Shown: piece by piece, positions 52,284 through 61,306 of the stretch
Layout: every line of letters begins with the position of its first letter
Numbering within the stretch: position 1 is the first letter of the stretch
Assembly: GCF_011801145.1 (NCBI RefSeq)
Contig: NZ_CP046172.1
Coordinates: 6,014,001 to 6,078,000 of the forward strand
Source: Nocardia arthritidis
GTDB taxonomy: Bacteria; Actinomycetota; Actinomycetes; Mycobacteriales; Mycobacteriaceae
Length of the DNA stretch: 64,000 nt
Reading direction: 5' to 3'
Notes under the pieces: model-generated
Told to the model about the DNA's origin: nothing
What the model saw: the letters and a program-made list of their open reading frames with translations, nothing else
Databases searched by the model: none
Position numbers and translations under genes: made by a program

Positions 52284-53456
52284 TCAGTGCGGCAGCGGCG
52301 GCGGGTTGCCCGGCAGCGGCGGCGGCGCGGCGAACAGCGTCTGTAGCGCGGGCACCGTCGACGCGGCGGCCCACCCGGCCATGCCCTCGCTCCACACATT
52401 GGTGTCGCGGGTCAGCTGATCGCTCGAAACATATTGGCGCAGTTGGTCGATCGGGAACGGCCCGGCCGCCTGCCCGTTCAGCTCGAAATGGAAGACCTGC
52501 TGCTGCGGCAGCGGCGGCGGGGCCTGCTGCGGCTGCGGCTGGTAGCCCTGCTGCTGGTACCCCTGCTGCGGGAAACCGCCTTGCACCGCACCCGCCATCT
52601 GACCGCCGAGCACCACGCCGAGCCCGGCCTGCATGGCCGCGCCCGCGACACCGCCGCCCTCGTTCTGCGCGGCGGCGAGCATGGCATCGGCCGCCCGCAC
52701 CTGGGTCAGGCGGTTCACATCACCGATATTGTTGATGTAGCCGCTCTCCTCCAGACCGCGCGCGACACCGCGGGTCATGGCCTGCTGGATCTCCTCCGGC
52801 AGCGAGATGGTCATGGTGACCGCGTCGATGCCGAGCCCGAACGACTGCACCCGCTGTGCGACGAATTCGCGCAGCTTATCGGACAATTCGACCTGACGGC
52901 CCTGTAGGTCGATGGCGCCGAGCCCGCTGGCCATGACCATATCGGAGAAGGCGAGGGCGATATTGCGGCGGATCATCTCGGTGATCTGCTCCATATCGAC
53001 AACGCTCTCGGTGCCGATCACCTGACGCAGGAACGTCGCCGGATCGATCACCTTCACGATGGTGGTGCCGTTGGCCCGCACCTGCACCATGCGGAAATCG
53101 GGGTCGCGAACCGTGACCGGTTGCGGTGTGCCCCAGCGCAGATCGGTGACCGGGCGGGTGTTGATGTAGTAGACCTCCGACCGGAACGGGCTGTTGAACC
53201 CGTACCGCCAACCCTGCAGCGTCGACATGATCGGCATGTTCTCGCTGGTCAGCGTGTAATGGCCGGGACCGTAGGTGTCGGCGAGCTGACCGCGGTAGAC
53301 GAAGATGGCCTGCTGACCCTCCCGGACGATCAGCTCGGCGCCGTTCTTGATCTCGTTCTCGTAGCGGGGAAAGCGCCAGGCCAACGTCGTATTCGTATCA
53401 TCGAGCCATTCGATGATGTCGACGAATTCGCCCCTGATCATGTCCATCAGGCCCAT
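52284..53456 (-). CDS. SPFH-domain protein with C-terminal GYF_2 domain
   Basis: 390 residues from ATG 53456. Residues 1-290 are a YdjI-like SPFH/virion-core domain (FVDIIEWLDDTNTTLAWRFP, LIVREGQQAIFVYRGQL, RPVTDLRWGTPQPVTVRDPD). A Gln/Pro-rich linker precedes a GYF_2 (DUF4339) domain (FHFELNGQAAGPFPIDQLRQYV) at about 315-370, then PPPLPGNPPPLP. Related proteins in Bacillus belong to the PspA-type ydjFGHI membrane-stress operon. GYF domains bind proline-rich segments, which fits the neighbouring protein. Confidence 0.87.
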   Translation of the reverse strand: MGLMDMIRGEFVDIIEWLDDTNTTLAWRFPRYENEIKNGAELIVREGQQAIFVYRGQLADTYGPGHYTLTSENMPIMSTLQGWRYGFNSPFRSEVYYINTRPVTDLRWGTPQPVTVRDPDFRMVQVRANGTTIVKVIDPATFLRQVIGTESVVDMEQITEMIRRNIALAFSDMVMASGLGAIDLQGRQVELSDKLREFVAQRVQSFGLGIDAVTMTISLPEEIQQAMTRGVARGLEESGYINNIGDVNRLTQVRAADAMLAAAQNEGGGVAGAAMQAGLGVVLGGQMAGAVQGGFPQQGYQQQGYQPQPQQAPPPLPQQQVFHFELNGQAAGPFPIDQLRQYVSSDQLTRDTNVWSEGMAGWAAASTVPALQTLFAAPPPLPGNPPPLPH

Positions 53457-53576
53457 GTGTGTGTTCCGTCCTCCCTCGGGCACAGCTTACCCGCAGCGCC
53501 AGAGTAAACCACGGCGCGGTAAGCCTGCGCCCCTTGCGATGTCAGTATCCATCGGAGCACAGGCCGCGTTAATGTC

Positions 53577-54404
53577 TCATGAACGGGTGCGGCCGGTGAA
53601 GTCGTCCATCGAGTGGTATACGCCGACGCTGTTGAGGAACATATCGCGCAACTTGATGGGTAGCAGTCCGGAGATGGCGCGGTTCAGCCGCGAGGTCCAC
53701 GGCAACACCACCAGCGGGGTTCCGTCCTTCATCTCGCGCCACGCGGTGTCGACCACCGAGTCGGCGTCCAGGATCGGGGTGAACAGGAAACCCTTTGCGC
53801 CGTCGAACATTCCGGTGTTGATGTAGGTCGGGCACACCGTGGTGACGGTGACGTGCGTATGCCCGGCCTGCTCCAGTTCGATGCGCACCGAATCGGACCA
53901 GCCGAGCGCGGCCCATTTGGAGGCGGCGTACACGCTCATCCTCGGGTTGGCCACCAATCCCGCCGAGGAGGCGATGGTGAGCACACAGGCGTCGCCGGTC
54001 CCGGCCACCATGGCGGGCAGGAATTCCAGCGTCACGTACATGGGTGCGAGGGAGTTGATCGCCATCGTCTTATCGATGTCGGTGCGATCCTTCGTCTCCC
54101 AGAAGTAGTTGTTGCCGCGCACGATTCCGGCGTTGTTGACCAGGATGTCGATATCGCCGACGTCCGCGCGCACCGCAGCGGCCGCCTCGGTGATGGCCTC
54201 GGGCCGCGCGACGTCGACGGTGTAGTGGTGCACAGTGCCGCCCCGCGCGGCGAGTTCGGCGGCGGTCTCGCGCAGCGCGACTTCGTTGATATCCCACAGC
54301 ACGACGGCGGCCGCGTCCTCGCTCACCGCGCGCTCGGCGAACAGCCTGCCGAGACCCATCGCCGCACCGGTGATCAGAACCCGTTTGCCCGCAACCGTTT
54401 TCAT
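53577..54404 (-). CDS. Short-chain dehydrogenase/reductase (SDR)
   Basis: 275 residues from ATG 54404 with GGAG upstream. NAD(P)-binding TGAAMGLGR, NNAGIVRGN and the catalytic ASSAG...YAASKWA are intact. The longer C-terminal region (LPWTSRLNRAISGLLPIKLRDMFL) is typical of actinobacterial SDRs acting on steroid, lipid or other hydrophobic alcohols. It follows the aldehyde dehydrogenase gene by 28 bases, probably in one operon. Confidence 0.9.
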   Translation of the reverse strand: MKTVAGKRVLITGAAMGLGRLFAERAVSEDAAAVVLWDINEVALRETAAELAARGGTVHHYTVDVARPEAITEAAAAVRADVGDIDILVNNAGIVRGNNYFWETKDRTDIDKTMAINSLAPMYVTLEFLPAMVAGTGDACVLTIASSAGLVANPRMSVYAASKWAALGWSDSVRIELEQAGHTHVTVTTVCPTYINTGMFDGAKGFLFTPILDADSVVDTAWREMKDGTPLVVLPWTSRLNRAISGLLPIKLRDMFLNSVGVYHSMDDFTGRTRS

Positions 54405-54432
54405 TACGCTCCTGTTCGATGTGGTGGGAAGG

Positions 54433-55989
54433 CTATTTCTGGCGCAGCGTTTTCATCACGCCGAAGTAGGCCGTCATGGCCTTGGCCCACAGCTCCTCGG
54501 ACATGCCGGGCAGCGGCGCGATCGGCAATACCCGTTGCACCGCAATGGTTTGCGTATCGATGTACTTGAGCAGCCCCTCCGGACCGTGCCTGCGCCCGGT
54601 GCCGGAGATGCCGAGCCCACCGGATGGCGCGTCGGCGCTGCCCCAAGCGGCGATGAAACCCTCGTTGACGTTCACCGACCCGGCGTTGATCCGGGCCGCG
54701 ACCGCGCGGCCGCGCGCCGTATCCCGGGTCCACACACTGGCGTTCAACCCGTACGCGGTGTCGTTGGCCTGTTCGACGGCCTCGTCGTCGCTGCCGACCC
54801 GGTAGAGCGAGACGACGGGTCCGAACGTCTCCTCCCGATAGACGGTCATGCCGGGCCGGACGCCGGCGAGCACGGTCGGTTCGTAGAAATAGGGGCCGAG
54901 GTCGGGCCGCGCCTTACCGCCCGCGAGCACGGTCGCGCCCTTGGCCACCGCGTCGTCGACATGCGCGGCGACCGTGTCGATTTGGCGCTGGAAGGTGAGC
55001 GAACCCATATCGCTGTCGAAGTCGAGGCCGCCGCCGAGCCTGATTTCCTTGACGTTGGACACGAATTCGGCGGTGAACGCGTCGTACACCTTGTCGTGCA
55101 CGTAGATTCGCTCGATCGATTCACAGAGCTGCCCGGCGGAGGCGAAGCAGGCGCGCACCGCGATCTTGGCGGCGCGGGCGATATCGGCGTCGTCGAGTAC
55201 CAGCAGCGGATTCTTGCCGCCCAGTTCGAGCGAGTAGCCGATCAGCCGCTCCCCCGCCTGCCGCGCGATGGTGCGGCCGGTCGCGCTGGATCCGGTGTAG
55301 TCGATGTAGTCGGCGCGGGCGATCACCTCGCCGCCGATGGCCGAACCGCGGCCGAGCACCGCCTGCCACAGTCCGCGCGGCAGGCCGGCGCGCTCGGCGG
55401 CATCGATGGCCCACAGCGCGGTGAGCGCGGTCTGGTTGTCCGGGCGCGCCACCACGGCATTGCCCGCGATCAGGGCGGGCAGCGCATCGGATGCGGCGAG
55501 GGCGAGCGGATAGTTCCACGGCGAGATAACCGCGACAACGCCTTTCGGCCGGTGCCGCACATCCACCCGGGTGAGCACCGGGAGCACGCCGCGCGGCCTG
55601 CGGGTGGCCAGCAGCCGCCCGGCGACCGACGCGTAATACCTGGCGTTCACCGCGACATCGCCGACCTCGTCGAAGGCGTGCGCCCTGGACTTGCCGGTCT
55701 CGGTCTGCACGATATCGAGGATCGCGTCCTGTTCGGCCAGCACGATGTCGTGGAAGCGGCGCAGCACCGCGGCCCGCTCGGCGACCGGCGTACGGGCCCA
55801 AACCTGTTGCGCGCGACGGGCTTCGGCGAAGGCGCGGTCGATATCGGCGGTGGACGACTGGGGCAGGTCGACGATTTTGCGCCCGGTGGCGGGCGCGTAC
55901 ACCTCGACGGCGGGCGCACCGCCCGCGACGGCGTGCCGCAGCAGCGACGCCACCTCGGCGAGCGCCCGCGGTTCGGCCAGCTGGGTCAT
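54433..55989 (-). CDS. Succinic-semialdehyde dehydrogenase-like (GabD2-type)
   Basis: 518 residues from ATG 55989, the same length as M. tuberculosis GabD2. Motifs are complete: ISPWNYPLALAASDALPALIAGN, ELGGKNPLLVLDDADIARAAK, the Cys in FASAGQLCESIERIYVHDK, and the C-terminal AWGSADAPSGGLGISGTGRRHGPEGLLKY. It oxidises an aldehyde, in the best-known case succinic semialdehyde, but the SDR partner and TetR context point to a dedicated alcohol/aldehyde route. Confidence 0.9.
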   Translation of the reverse strand: MTQLAEPRALAEVASLLRHAVAGGAPAVEVYAPATGRKIVDLPQSSTADIDRAFAEARRAQQVWARTPVAERAAVLRRFHDIVLAEQDAILDIVQTETGKSRAHAFDEVGDVAVNARYYASVAGRLLATRRPRGVLPVLTRVDVRHRPKGVVAVISPWNYPLALAASDALPALIAGNAVVARPDNQTALTALWAIDAAERAGLPRGLWQAVLGRGSAIGGEVIARADYIDYTGSSATGRTIARQAGERLIGYSLELGGKNPLLVLDDADIARAAKIAVRACFASAGQLCESIERIYVHDKVYDAFTAEFVSNVKEIRLGGGLDFDSDMGSLTFQRQIDTVAAHVDDAVAKGATVLAGGKARPDLGPYFYEPTVLAGVRPGMTVYREETFGPVVSLYRVGSDDEAVEQANDTAYGLNASVWTRDTARGRAVAARINAGSVNVNEGFIAAWGSADAPSGGLGISGTGRRHGPEGLLKYIDTQTIAVQRVLPIAPLPGMSEELWAKAMTAYFGVMKTLRQK

Positions 55990-56008
55990 GGTTCCGCCCT
56001 CTCCCACA

Positions 56009-56036
56009 ATTAACTGAACAGTGGTGTTAGATTAAT
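56009..56036. promoter_or_regulatory. TetR operator candidate
   Basis: ATTAACTGAACA-GTGG-TGTTAGATTAAT is an imperfect inverted repeat (9 of 12 arm positions match), AT-rich in a GC-rich region. It lies in the divergent promoter between the GabD2-like gene and TetR. Confidence 0.6.
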
Positions 56037-56111
56037 GTGCCCGCCGGGATCCGTGTCAAGCTCTTCGGGTGCGGCACAGGTATGACAAGCTCCGGGTTGT
56101 GAGGCGCCACG

Positions 56112-56789
56112 ATGGCAACTGATACCGCCGCACCGAAACGCGGCCGCCCGCCGCAGACGCCGGAACAGGCCGGCGAGGTGCGGGCCAGGATCGTGCTCGC
56201 CACGGCCGAGGTCTTCACCAGGGTTGGGTCGCGCGGGCTCAGCGTCGCACAGATCATCGAGCAGGCCGGTCTGGCGCGGCCGACCTTCTACCGCTATTTC
56301 GGCAATGCCACCGAACCGCTGCACGCACTGCTCACCGCGTCCAACGAGGGGCTGGTCGGCGGGATCAGGGAGGCGCTCACCGGCTCCGACGAACCGGTGC
56401 AGCTCGGCATCCGGCTCATCGACGCCTATCTCGACTGGGCCCGCGGGCACGGACCGATGCTGCGGCCGTTGTTCGCCGAACTCCACGACCCGGCCTCACC
56501 GGTATCGGCGTACCGCGAGCGGGCCTTCGACGATATACGCGCGCTGGTCCGCGAAACCTTCACCGCCCTCGGCCGTCCCGTGCCGAGCCCGCTGGATCTC
56601 GATGCGGCACTGCACGTCTGCGAATACGTGGTCTACCGGATCGCCTCCGGTGCGACGCCGGGCGGCGAGCCCGACGCGGAAATCGTTGCCGCGGCACGGC
56701 TCACGATGATCCGGGTGCTGCTCACCACCCTCGGCACCCGCGACGACCTCGCCTACGCGATGGAACTGCCCGGCATCTTCGCCGATTGA
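56112..56789 (+). CDS. TetR-family regulator
   Basis: 225 residues from ATG 56112 with GAGG upstream. The HTH is clear: SRGLSVAQIIEQAGLARPTFYRYFGNATEPL. The C-terminal domain is helical with few conserved residues. It diverges from the aldehyde-dehydrogenase/SDR operon across 122 bases that contain an AT-rich inverted repeat, and is its likely regulator. Confidence 0.9.
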   Translation: MATDTAAPKRGRPPQTPEQAGEVRARIVLATAEVFTRVGSRGLSVAQIIEQAGLARPTFYRYFGNATEPLHALLTASNEGLVGGIREALTGSDEPVQLGIRLIDAYLDWARGHGPMLRPLFAELHDPASPVSAYRERAFDDIRALVRETFTALGRPVPSPLDLDAALHVCEYVVYRIASGATPGGEPDAEIVAAARLTMIRVLLTTLGTRDDLAYAMELPGIFAD

Positions 56790-56866
56790 ACCCCGGCCGC
56801 GCGATCCGCGTGATCTCAGGTGTGGCCGGATGAAAATGCCCGGCCCCCAATCGAATCGGAGAGATC

Positions 56867-57226
56867 ATGGGCAAACGTGCCATGCCGCTGTTCGCCGCGG
56901 CGATCACCATCGCCGCGGGACTGCTGCTGACCCCTACCGCGAGCGCGTCGGCCGAGGCCCAGGGCTGCTCGGTCACCGCCAGTTGGGGCATGGTCGACGG
57001 GAGCCGGTCACGCCTGCTCCTGCACGGCAAGAACGTTTGTCCCCCAGGGGTAACGAACAATGTGATCAGCGCCCGCATCTTCGCCAACGGGGTGGAAGTA
57101 GCGCAACGGAGCAGCAGCACAGGCACTCTCGACTGGGTGCACTTCTGCACCGGAGCCCTGACCACCGACTGGAAAGCGGTGTGGAACAGCGGACAGGTCA
57201 CCGAGGGCACCTTCGACTGCAACTGA
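56867..57226 (+). CDS. Small secreted protein, four cysteines
   Basis: 119 residues from ATG 56867 with GGAGAG upstream. A signal peptide (PLFAAAITIAAGLLLTPTASASA) gives a mature domain of about 90 residues. The mature part has four Cys (GCSVTA, NVCPPG, HFCTG, FDCN), probably two disulfides. Its beta-rich sequence resembles small secreted proteins of mycolata, but I recognise no family. It stands alone 77 bases after TetR. Its mRNA probably ends at the 57348-57372 hairpin. Confidence 0.75.
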   Translation: MGKRAMPLFAAAITIAAGLLLTPTASASAEAQGCSVTASWGMVDGSRSRLLLHGKNVCPPGVTNNVISARIFANGVEVAQRSSSTGTLDWVHFCTGALTTDWKAVWNSGQVTEGTFDCN

Positions 57227-57347
57227 CGGCGCAGTGGGTCTCGTTGCGCCGCAACGGAGTTCATTTCCGTTCCGAAATGCGGGATGTACGCGAGAGTACG
57301 CGGACGAGCCGTAGTGAGGTCACTCACATCGATTCGCTATGACCACA

Positions 57348-57372
57348 CCCCTAGGGCCACAGGCCCTAGGGG
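57348..57372. terminator. Perfect hairpin terminator
   Basis: CCCCTAGGGCC-ACA-GGCCCTAGGGG, 11-bp stem, in the gap after the secreted protein. It also lies 11 bases beyond the stop of the possible minus-strand gene at 57383, so it could serve both strands. Confidence 0.8.
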
Positions 57373-57382
57373 CACAACACCA

Positions 57383-57586
57383 TTAGCCGCGCGTTCGCCA
57401 TTGCGCGCCTTGCACCACGAAACTTGCATCGACGCGAACCACCGCACATGCTCCGAGCGGGCAGTGCCCGGATGCGAGCGCACGGTAAGCCCCATCATTG
57501 CCAGCAAACGCACCATTGGTGCGACTCGCTGAAACAGCTATCTCGAAAGGGTAACTGTCCCAGAAAGATTCGTCCGAGTTGTGCAT
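57383..57586 (-). CDS. Possible 67-residue protein, unknown
   Basis: ATG 57586 follows TAGGAACGGCT, a plausible ribosome site, and a terminator lies directly past its stop. The sequence starts MHNSDESFWDSYPFEIAVSA, with HCPLGACAVV in the middle and a basic end. It diverges from the nlt operon. No family recognised; codon use is less clear than in large genes, so this is tentative. A small precursor peptide is one possibility. Confidence 0.4.
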   Translation of the reverse strand: MHNSDESFWDSYPFEIAVSASRTNGAFAGNDGAYRALASGHCPLGACAVVRVDASFVVQGAQWRTRG

Positions 57587-57678
57587 AGCCGTTCCTAGTT
57601 ACCGTCGGGTAGTGTCCGTCGCACCGACGATCAGAGACGATCCGGAACCGTAACAATCAACGATTCCCAGGAGCGCAC

Positions 57679-58728
57679 GTGTCGCATTCTCGGTTCGAAT
57701 CCATCGGTGCCTATCTGCCCGAGAAAGTCGTTACAACTCAGGAGTTGCTTTCCCGCCTGAAGGAGCCCCCTACTTTCGATCTCGAAAAAATCACGGGTGT
57801 CAAGGAACGTCGGGTGCACGCCACCGATCCGGACGATTACGAGGACTCCTTCGCCATCGCGATCAAGGCCGCGACGGACTGTCTGTCCAGGTCACGGTAT
57901 GAGGCCGGGGAGATCGACGTGGTGATCTCCAGTTCGATCACGCGCAGTAGGCACGCGACCCGGATGTACATGGAACCGTCCTTCGCCGGGGCCATCGCCC
58001 GGCATATCGGCGCGAACAATGCCATTACGTTCGATATTTCGAATGCCTGCGCCGGAATGCTCACCGGCGCCTACATTCTCGACCGGATGATCCGTTCCGG
58101 CGCCGTCCGGAACGGTTTGGTGGTAAGCGGCGAGGCGATTACCCCTATCGCCGATACCGCGGTGGACGAGATTTCCGAGAAATACGATCTGCAGTTCGCC
58201 TCGCTGTCGGTCGGCGATTCCGGCGCGGCCGTGGTACTCGACGAGGCGGTCGACGAGAACGATGTCATCCACTACATCGAGCTGATGACCGCGGCGGAAT
58301 ATTCGCTGTGCTGCCTGGGCATGCCGAGCGATCGGACCCAGGGTATCGCGCTCTACACCGACAACCGCCGGATGCACAACGAAGACCGGTTCCTGCTCGG
58401 CACCGATGCGCAGCAGACCTTCCTGGCCTCGCGGGGGCGGGTATTCGCCGACGAGAAGTTCGACTACGTCATCCACCACCAGTTCGGCGCGGCGGCCATC
58501 CCGTGGATGAACGCCATCTGCGAGCGCGAATTCGGCAGCCCGATGCCACCGGACCTGCGGGTTATCGAGAAGTACGGAAACACCTCCACCACTTCGCATT
58601 TCATCGTGCTGCACGACCAGCTGAGCGAGCAGGCCATCCCGGCGGGTTCGAAGCTGCTGCTCATCCCCGCGGCCTCCGGCATCGTCACCGGATTCGTGTC
58701 AACCACCATCTCGTCGCTGAAGGTCTGA
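57679..58728 (+). CDS. nltA: OleA/KASIII-like thiolase-fold condensing enzyme, NltA type
   Basis: 349 residues from GTG 57679 with AGGAG 6-10 bases upstream. The active site is intact: Cys124 in FDISNACAGM, His267 in VIHHQFG, Asn301 in KYGNTSTTS; Glu99 in YMEPSFA corresponds to the OleA base. In nocardiolactone biosynthesis the NltA/NltB pair joins two acyl thioesters to a beta-keto acid by head-to-head Claisen condensation. It is the first gene of an operon through at least 63938. Confidence 0.88.
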   Translation: MSHSRFESIGAYLPEKVVTTQELLSRLKEPPTFDLEKITGVKERRVHATDPDDYEDSFAIAIKAATDCLSRSRYEAGEIDVVISSSITRSRHATRMYMEPSFAGAIARHIGANNAITFDISNACAGMLTGAYILDRMIRSGAVRNGLVVSGEAITPIADTAVDEISEKYDLQFASLSVGDSGAAVVLDEAVDENDVIHYIELMTAAEYSLCCLGMPSDRTQGIALYTDNRRMHNEDRFLLGTDAQQTFLASRGRVFADEKFDYVIHHQFGAAAIPWMNAICEREFGSPMPPDLRVIEKYGNTSTTSHFIVLHDQLSEQAIPAGSKLLLIPAASGIVTGFVSTTISSLKV

Positions 58729-58736
58729 GGTCGATC

Positions 58737-59636
58737 ATGGGCATTCGTATCGAATCCGTCGGGGTGAGCACCGGCAACGACACGCACAGCGCGGTCGAGC
58801 ACGGTGGGCGCGCGGCTCGAAAGAGCTTGGAGCTGGCCGGAATCCGGCCCGATCAGGTGGGCGTGCTGATCAACGCGGGCATCTTCCGCGACTCGAATAC
58901 GGTCGAACCGGCCGTCTCGGCGCTGATCCAGCGGGCGGCGGGGATCGGGCTGGAGTACGCCAAGGACGATCCGCGCACCTTCTCCTTCGATCTGATGAAC
59001 GGCGCGACCGGTGTGCTCAACGCCGTCCAGGTGGCCGCGTCGATCCTGGAGACCGGCAGCGCCGAGCACGTCCTGGTCGTCTCCGGCGACACCCACCCGT
59101 CGCTGACCCGTTTCGCGGCCGCCGACGACTTTCCTTACCGCACAGCGGGTTCCGCGCTGCTGCTGGCGCGCACCGACGAGCCGGAGGGTTTCGGCCGGGT
59201 GCACACCGTGGCAGGCGAGGGCACCCCGGCGGTGCAGGCCTACGTCGACACCGCGACCATGGGTCCGATCGGTCGCGGCCTGATGACCGTGGAGCGGGAG
59301 CCGGATTTCGCGCAGCGGCTGCTCGACGTCGCGGTGCGGGCCGCGCGCGGCGTGCTGATCGATACCGACGGCGTCGCGCTCATCGCCTCGACGCCGACTG
59401 CTGAATTCCCGCTGCGGTTGGCGGAAAGCCTTGGTATCGAGGCGGATTCGGTGTTCACCCCGGATCTCACCTACGGTGACCCGCACACCGCCGCGCTGCC
59501 GCTGGCCTACGCGCGGGCGCTCGCCGGGGGTGGATTCGGTACGCACACGCAGGTGTTGTTCGTGGCGGCGGGCGCGGGTCCGGCCGCAGCCGCATCCCTC
59601 TACCGCCTTCCGGCGCTCGTGGGAGCCCCCGCGTGA
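58737..59636 (+). CDS. nltB: Degenerate OleA-like partner subunit, NltB type
   Basis: 299 residues from ATG 58737 with TGAGG upstream. It is a shortened thiolase-fold protein aligned with NltA at NTVEPAVSAL (Glu57) and at FDLMNGATGVL, where the nucleophilic Cys is replaced by Ala90. The His and Asn of the active site are also not evident. It therefore cannot form the acyl-enzyme alone and probably contributes the Glu to a heterodimer with NltA. The stop overlaps nltC (GTGA). Confidence 0.87.
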   Translation: MGIRIESVGVSTGNDTHSAVEHGGRAARKSLELAGIRPDQVGVLINAGIFRDSNTVEPAVSALIQRAAGIGLEYAKDDPRTFSFDLMNGATGVLNAVQVAASILETGSAEHVLVVSGDTHPSLTRFAAADDFPYRTAGSALLLARTDEPEGFGRVHTVAGEGTPAVQAYVDTATMGPIGRGLMTVEREPDFAQRLLDVAVRAARGVLIDTDGVALIASTPTAEFPLRLAESLGIEADSVFTPDLTYGDPHTAALPLAYARALAGGGFGTHTQVLFVAAGAGPAAAASLYRLPALVGAPA

Positions 59637-61306
59637 CAACGGGAACCTATTGGCAGGCCATCGACCGGTTCCGCGAGGTCGTCCGGAGCGAGCCCGACCG
59701 CGAGGCCGTGCTCTACCCGGACGGCACGAATCCCGATGGCCTGCCTGCCTACCGGGATATCACCTACCGCGAGCTCGACGCCTGGTCCGACGCCATCGCC
59801 GAACATCTGCGGGCCGCGGGCGTCGGATCCGGCACCCGCACCATCGTGCTGGTGCTGCCGAGCCCGGAGCTCTACGCGATCCTGTTCGGGCTGTTGAAGA
59901 TCGGCGCGGTACCGGTCGTCATCGATCCGGGCATGGGTGTGCGAAAGATGTTGCGCTGCTTGCGCGCCGTCGACGCCGAGGCGTTCATCGGCATACCGCA
60001 GGCACATGCGCTGCGGGTGCTGTTCCGCGGCGGCTTCCGCCGGGTGCGCACCGCGGTCACCGTCGGCAGGCGGTGGTTCTGGGGTGGTGACACGCTGCGC
60101 GAGTGGGGCCGGGTACCCGCTGGGACACTGCCCGCCGCGACACCGGCGCCGGACGGCGATCTGCTCGTCATCGGATTCACCACGGGCAGTACGGGTCCCG
60201 CCAAAGCGGTGGAGATGACGCACGGCAACCTGGCCGCGATGGTCGAGCAGGTGCACGTGGCGCGCGGTGAGATCGCGCCGCAGACCTCGCTGATCACCCT
60301 GCCGCTGGTCGGAATTCTCGATCTGCTGCTCGGATCGCGGTGCGTGCTACCGCCGCTGATCCCGAGCAAGGTCGGCGCGACAGATCCGGCGCATGTGGTG
60401 CACGCTATCGAAACATTCGGCGTGCGAACCATGTTCGCCTCGCCCGCGGTGCTCATCCCGCTGCTGGCGCACCTGCGGCGACACCCGGCGGATCTGAAAT
60501 CGTTGCGCAGCATCTATTCCGGCGGTGCGCCGGTGCCGGACTGGTGCATCGCCGGACTGCGCGAGGTGCTGCCCGAGGAGATCCTGATCTTCGCGGGCTA
60601 CGGCTCGACCGAGGCGCTGCCGATGTCCACCATCGAATCCCGGGAACTGTTCTCCGGTCTCACCGAGCGGACGCACCGCGGTGACGGCACCTGCATCGGA
60701 CGTCCGGCGCACCGGGTCGAGGCGCGCATCATCGCCGTCACCGACGATCCGATACCCACCTGGGAGCGGGTCGACGAGCTCGCGGCCGAGCTCGAAAAAA
60801 CCGGTGGCATAGGCGAACTGGTCGTCGCCGGGCCGAATGTCAGCAGCAGGTACTACTGGCCGGAATCGGCGAATCTGTTCGGCAAGATCGCCGAGGGCGA
60901 CCGGATCTGGCATCGCACCGGCGATCTCGCCTGGATCGACGACGACGGCCGGATCTGGTTCTGCGGGCGCAAGAGTCAGCGGGTGGTCACCGCGGCGGGG
61001 CCGATGTTCACCGTGCGGGTGGAGCAGGTCTTCAATGTCGTCGCGGGCGTCGCCCGCACCGCGCTGGTCGGCGTCGGGCCGCGCGGCGCGCAGCGGCCGG
61101 TGCTGTGTTTCGAACTCGAGCCGGGGGCCGATGCCGCCGCCGTCGAGGCGGCGCTGCGGGCGCGCGGCGCGGAATTCGAGCTCACCAGGACGATTTCGGA
61201 TTTCCTGTGCCACCGGGAATTCCCGGTCGATATCCGGCACAACGCCAAGATCGGGCGTGAACAGCTCGCCGTCTGGGCGGCGAAGCAGCTCGGGGTCGCG
61301 CGATGA
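59633..61306 (+). CDS. nltC: OleC-like beta-lactone synthetase, NltC type (ANL family)
   Basis: 557 residues from GTG 59633. Adenylate-forming motifs: FTTGSTGPAKAVEMTHGNL near residue 180, YGSTEALPM near 322, and WHRTGDLAWIDDDGRIWFCGRKSQRV near 425. OleC-type enzymes adenylate beta-hydroxy acids and close a beta-lactone ring. No OleB beta-lactone decarboxylase (alpha/beta hydrolase) lies nearby, so the lactone would be the end product rather than an olefin. It overlaps both neighbours by four bases. Confidence 0.9.
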   Translation: MTTGTYWQAIDRFREVVRSEPDREAVLYPDGTNPDGLPAYRDITYRELDAWSDAIAEHLRAAGVGSGTRTIVLVLPSPELYAILFGLLKIGAVPVVIDPGMGVRKMLRCLRAVDAEAFIGIPQAHALRVLFRGGFRRVRTAVTVGRRWFWGGDTLREWGRVPAGTLPAATPAPDGDLLVIGFTTGSTGPAKAVEMTHGNLAAMVEQVHVARGEIAPQTSLITLPLVGILDLLLGSRCVLPPLIPSKVGATDPAHVVHAIETFGVRTMFASPAVLIPLLAHLRRHPADLKSLRSIYSGGAPVPDWCIAGLREVLPEEILIFAGYGSTEALPMSTIESRELFSGLTERTHRGDGTCIGRPAHRVEARIIAVTDDPIPTWERVDELAAELEKTGGIGELVVAGPNVSSRYYWPESANLFGKIAEGDRIWHRTGDLAWIDDDGRIWFCGRKSQRVVTAAGPMFTVRVEQVFNVVAGVARTALVGVGPRGAQRPVLCFELEPGADAAAVEAALRARGAEFELTRTISDFLCHREFPVDIRHNAKIGREQLAVWAAKQLGVAR

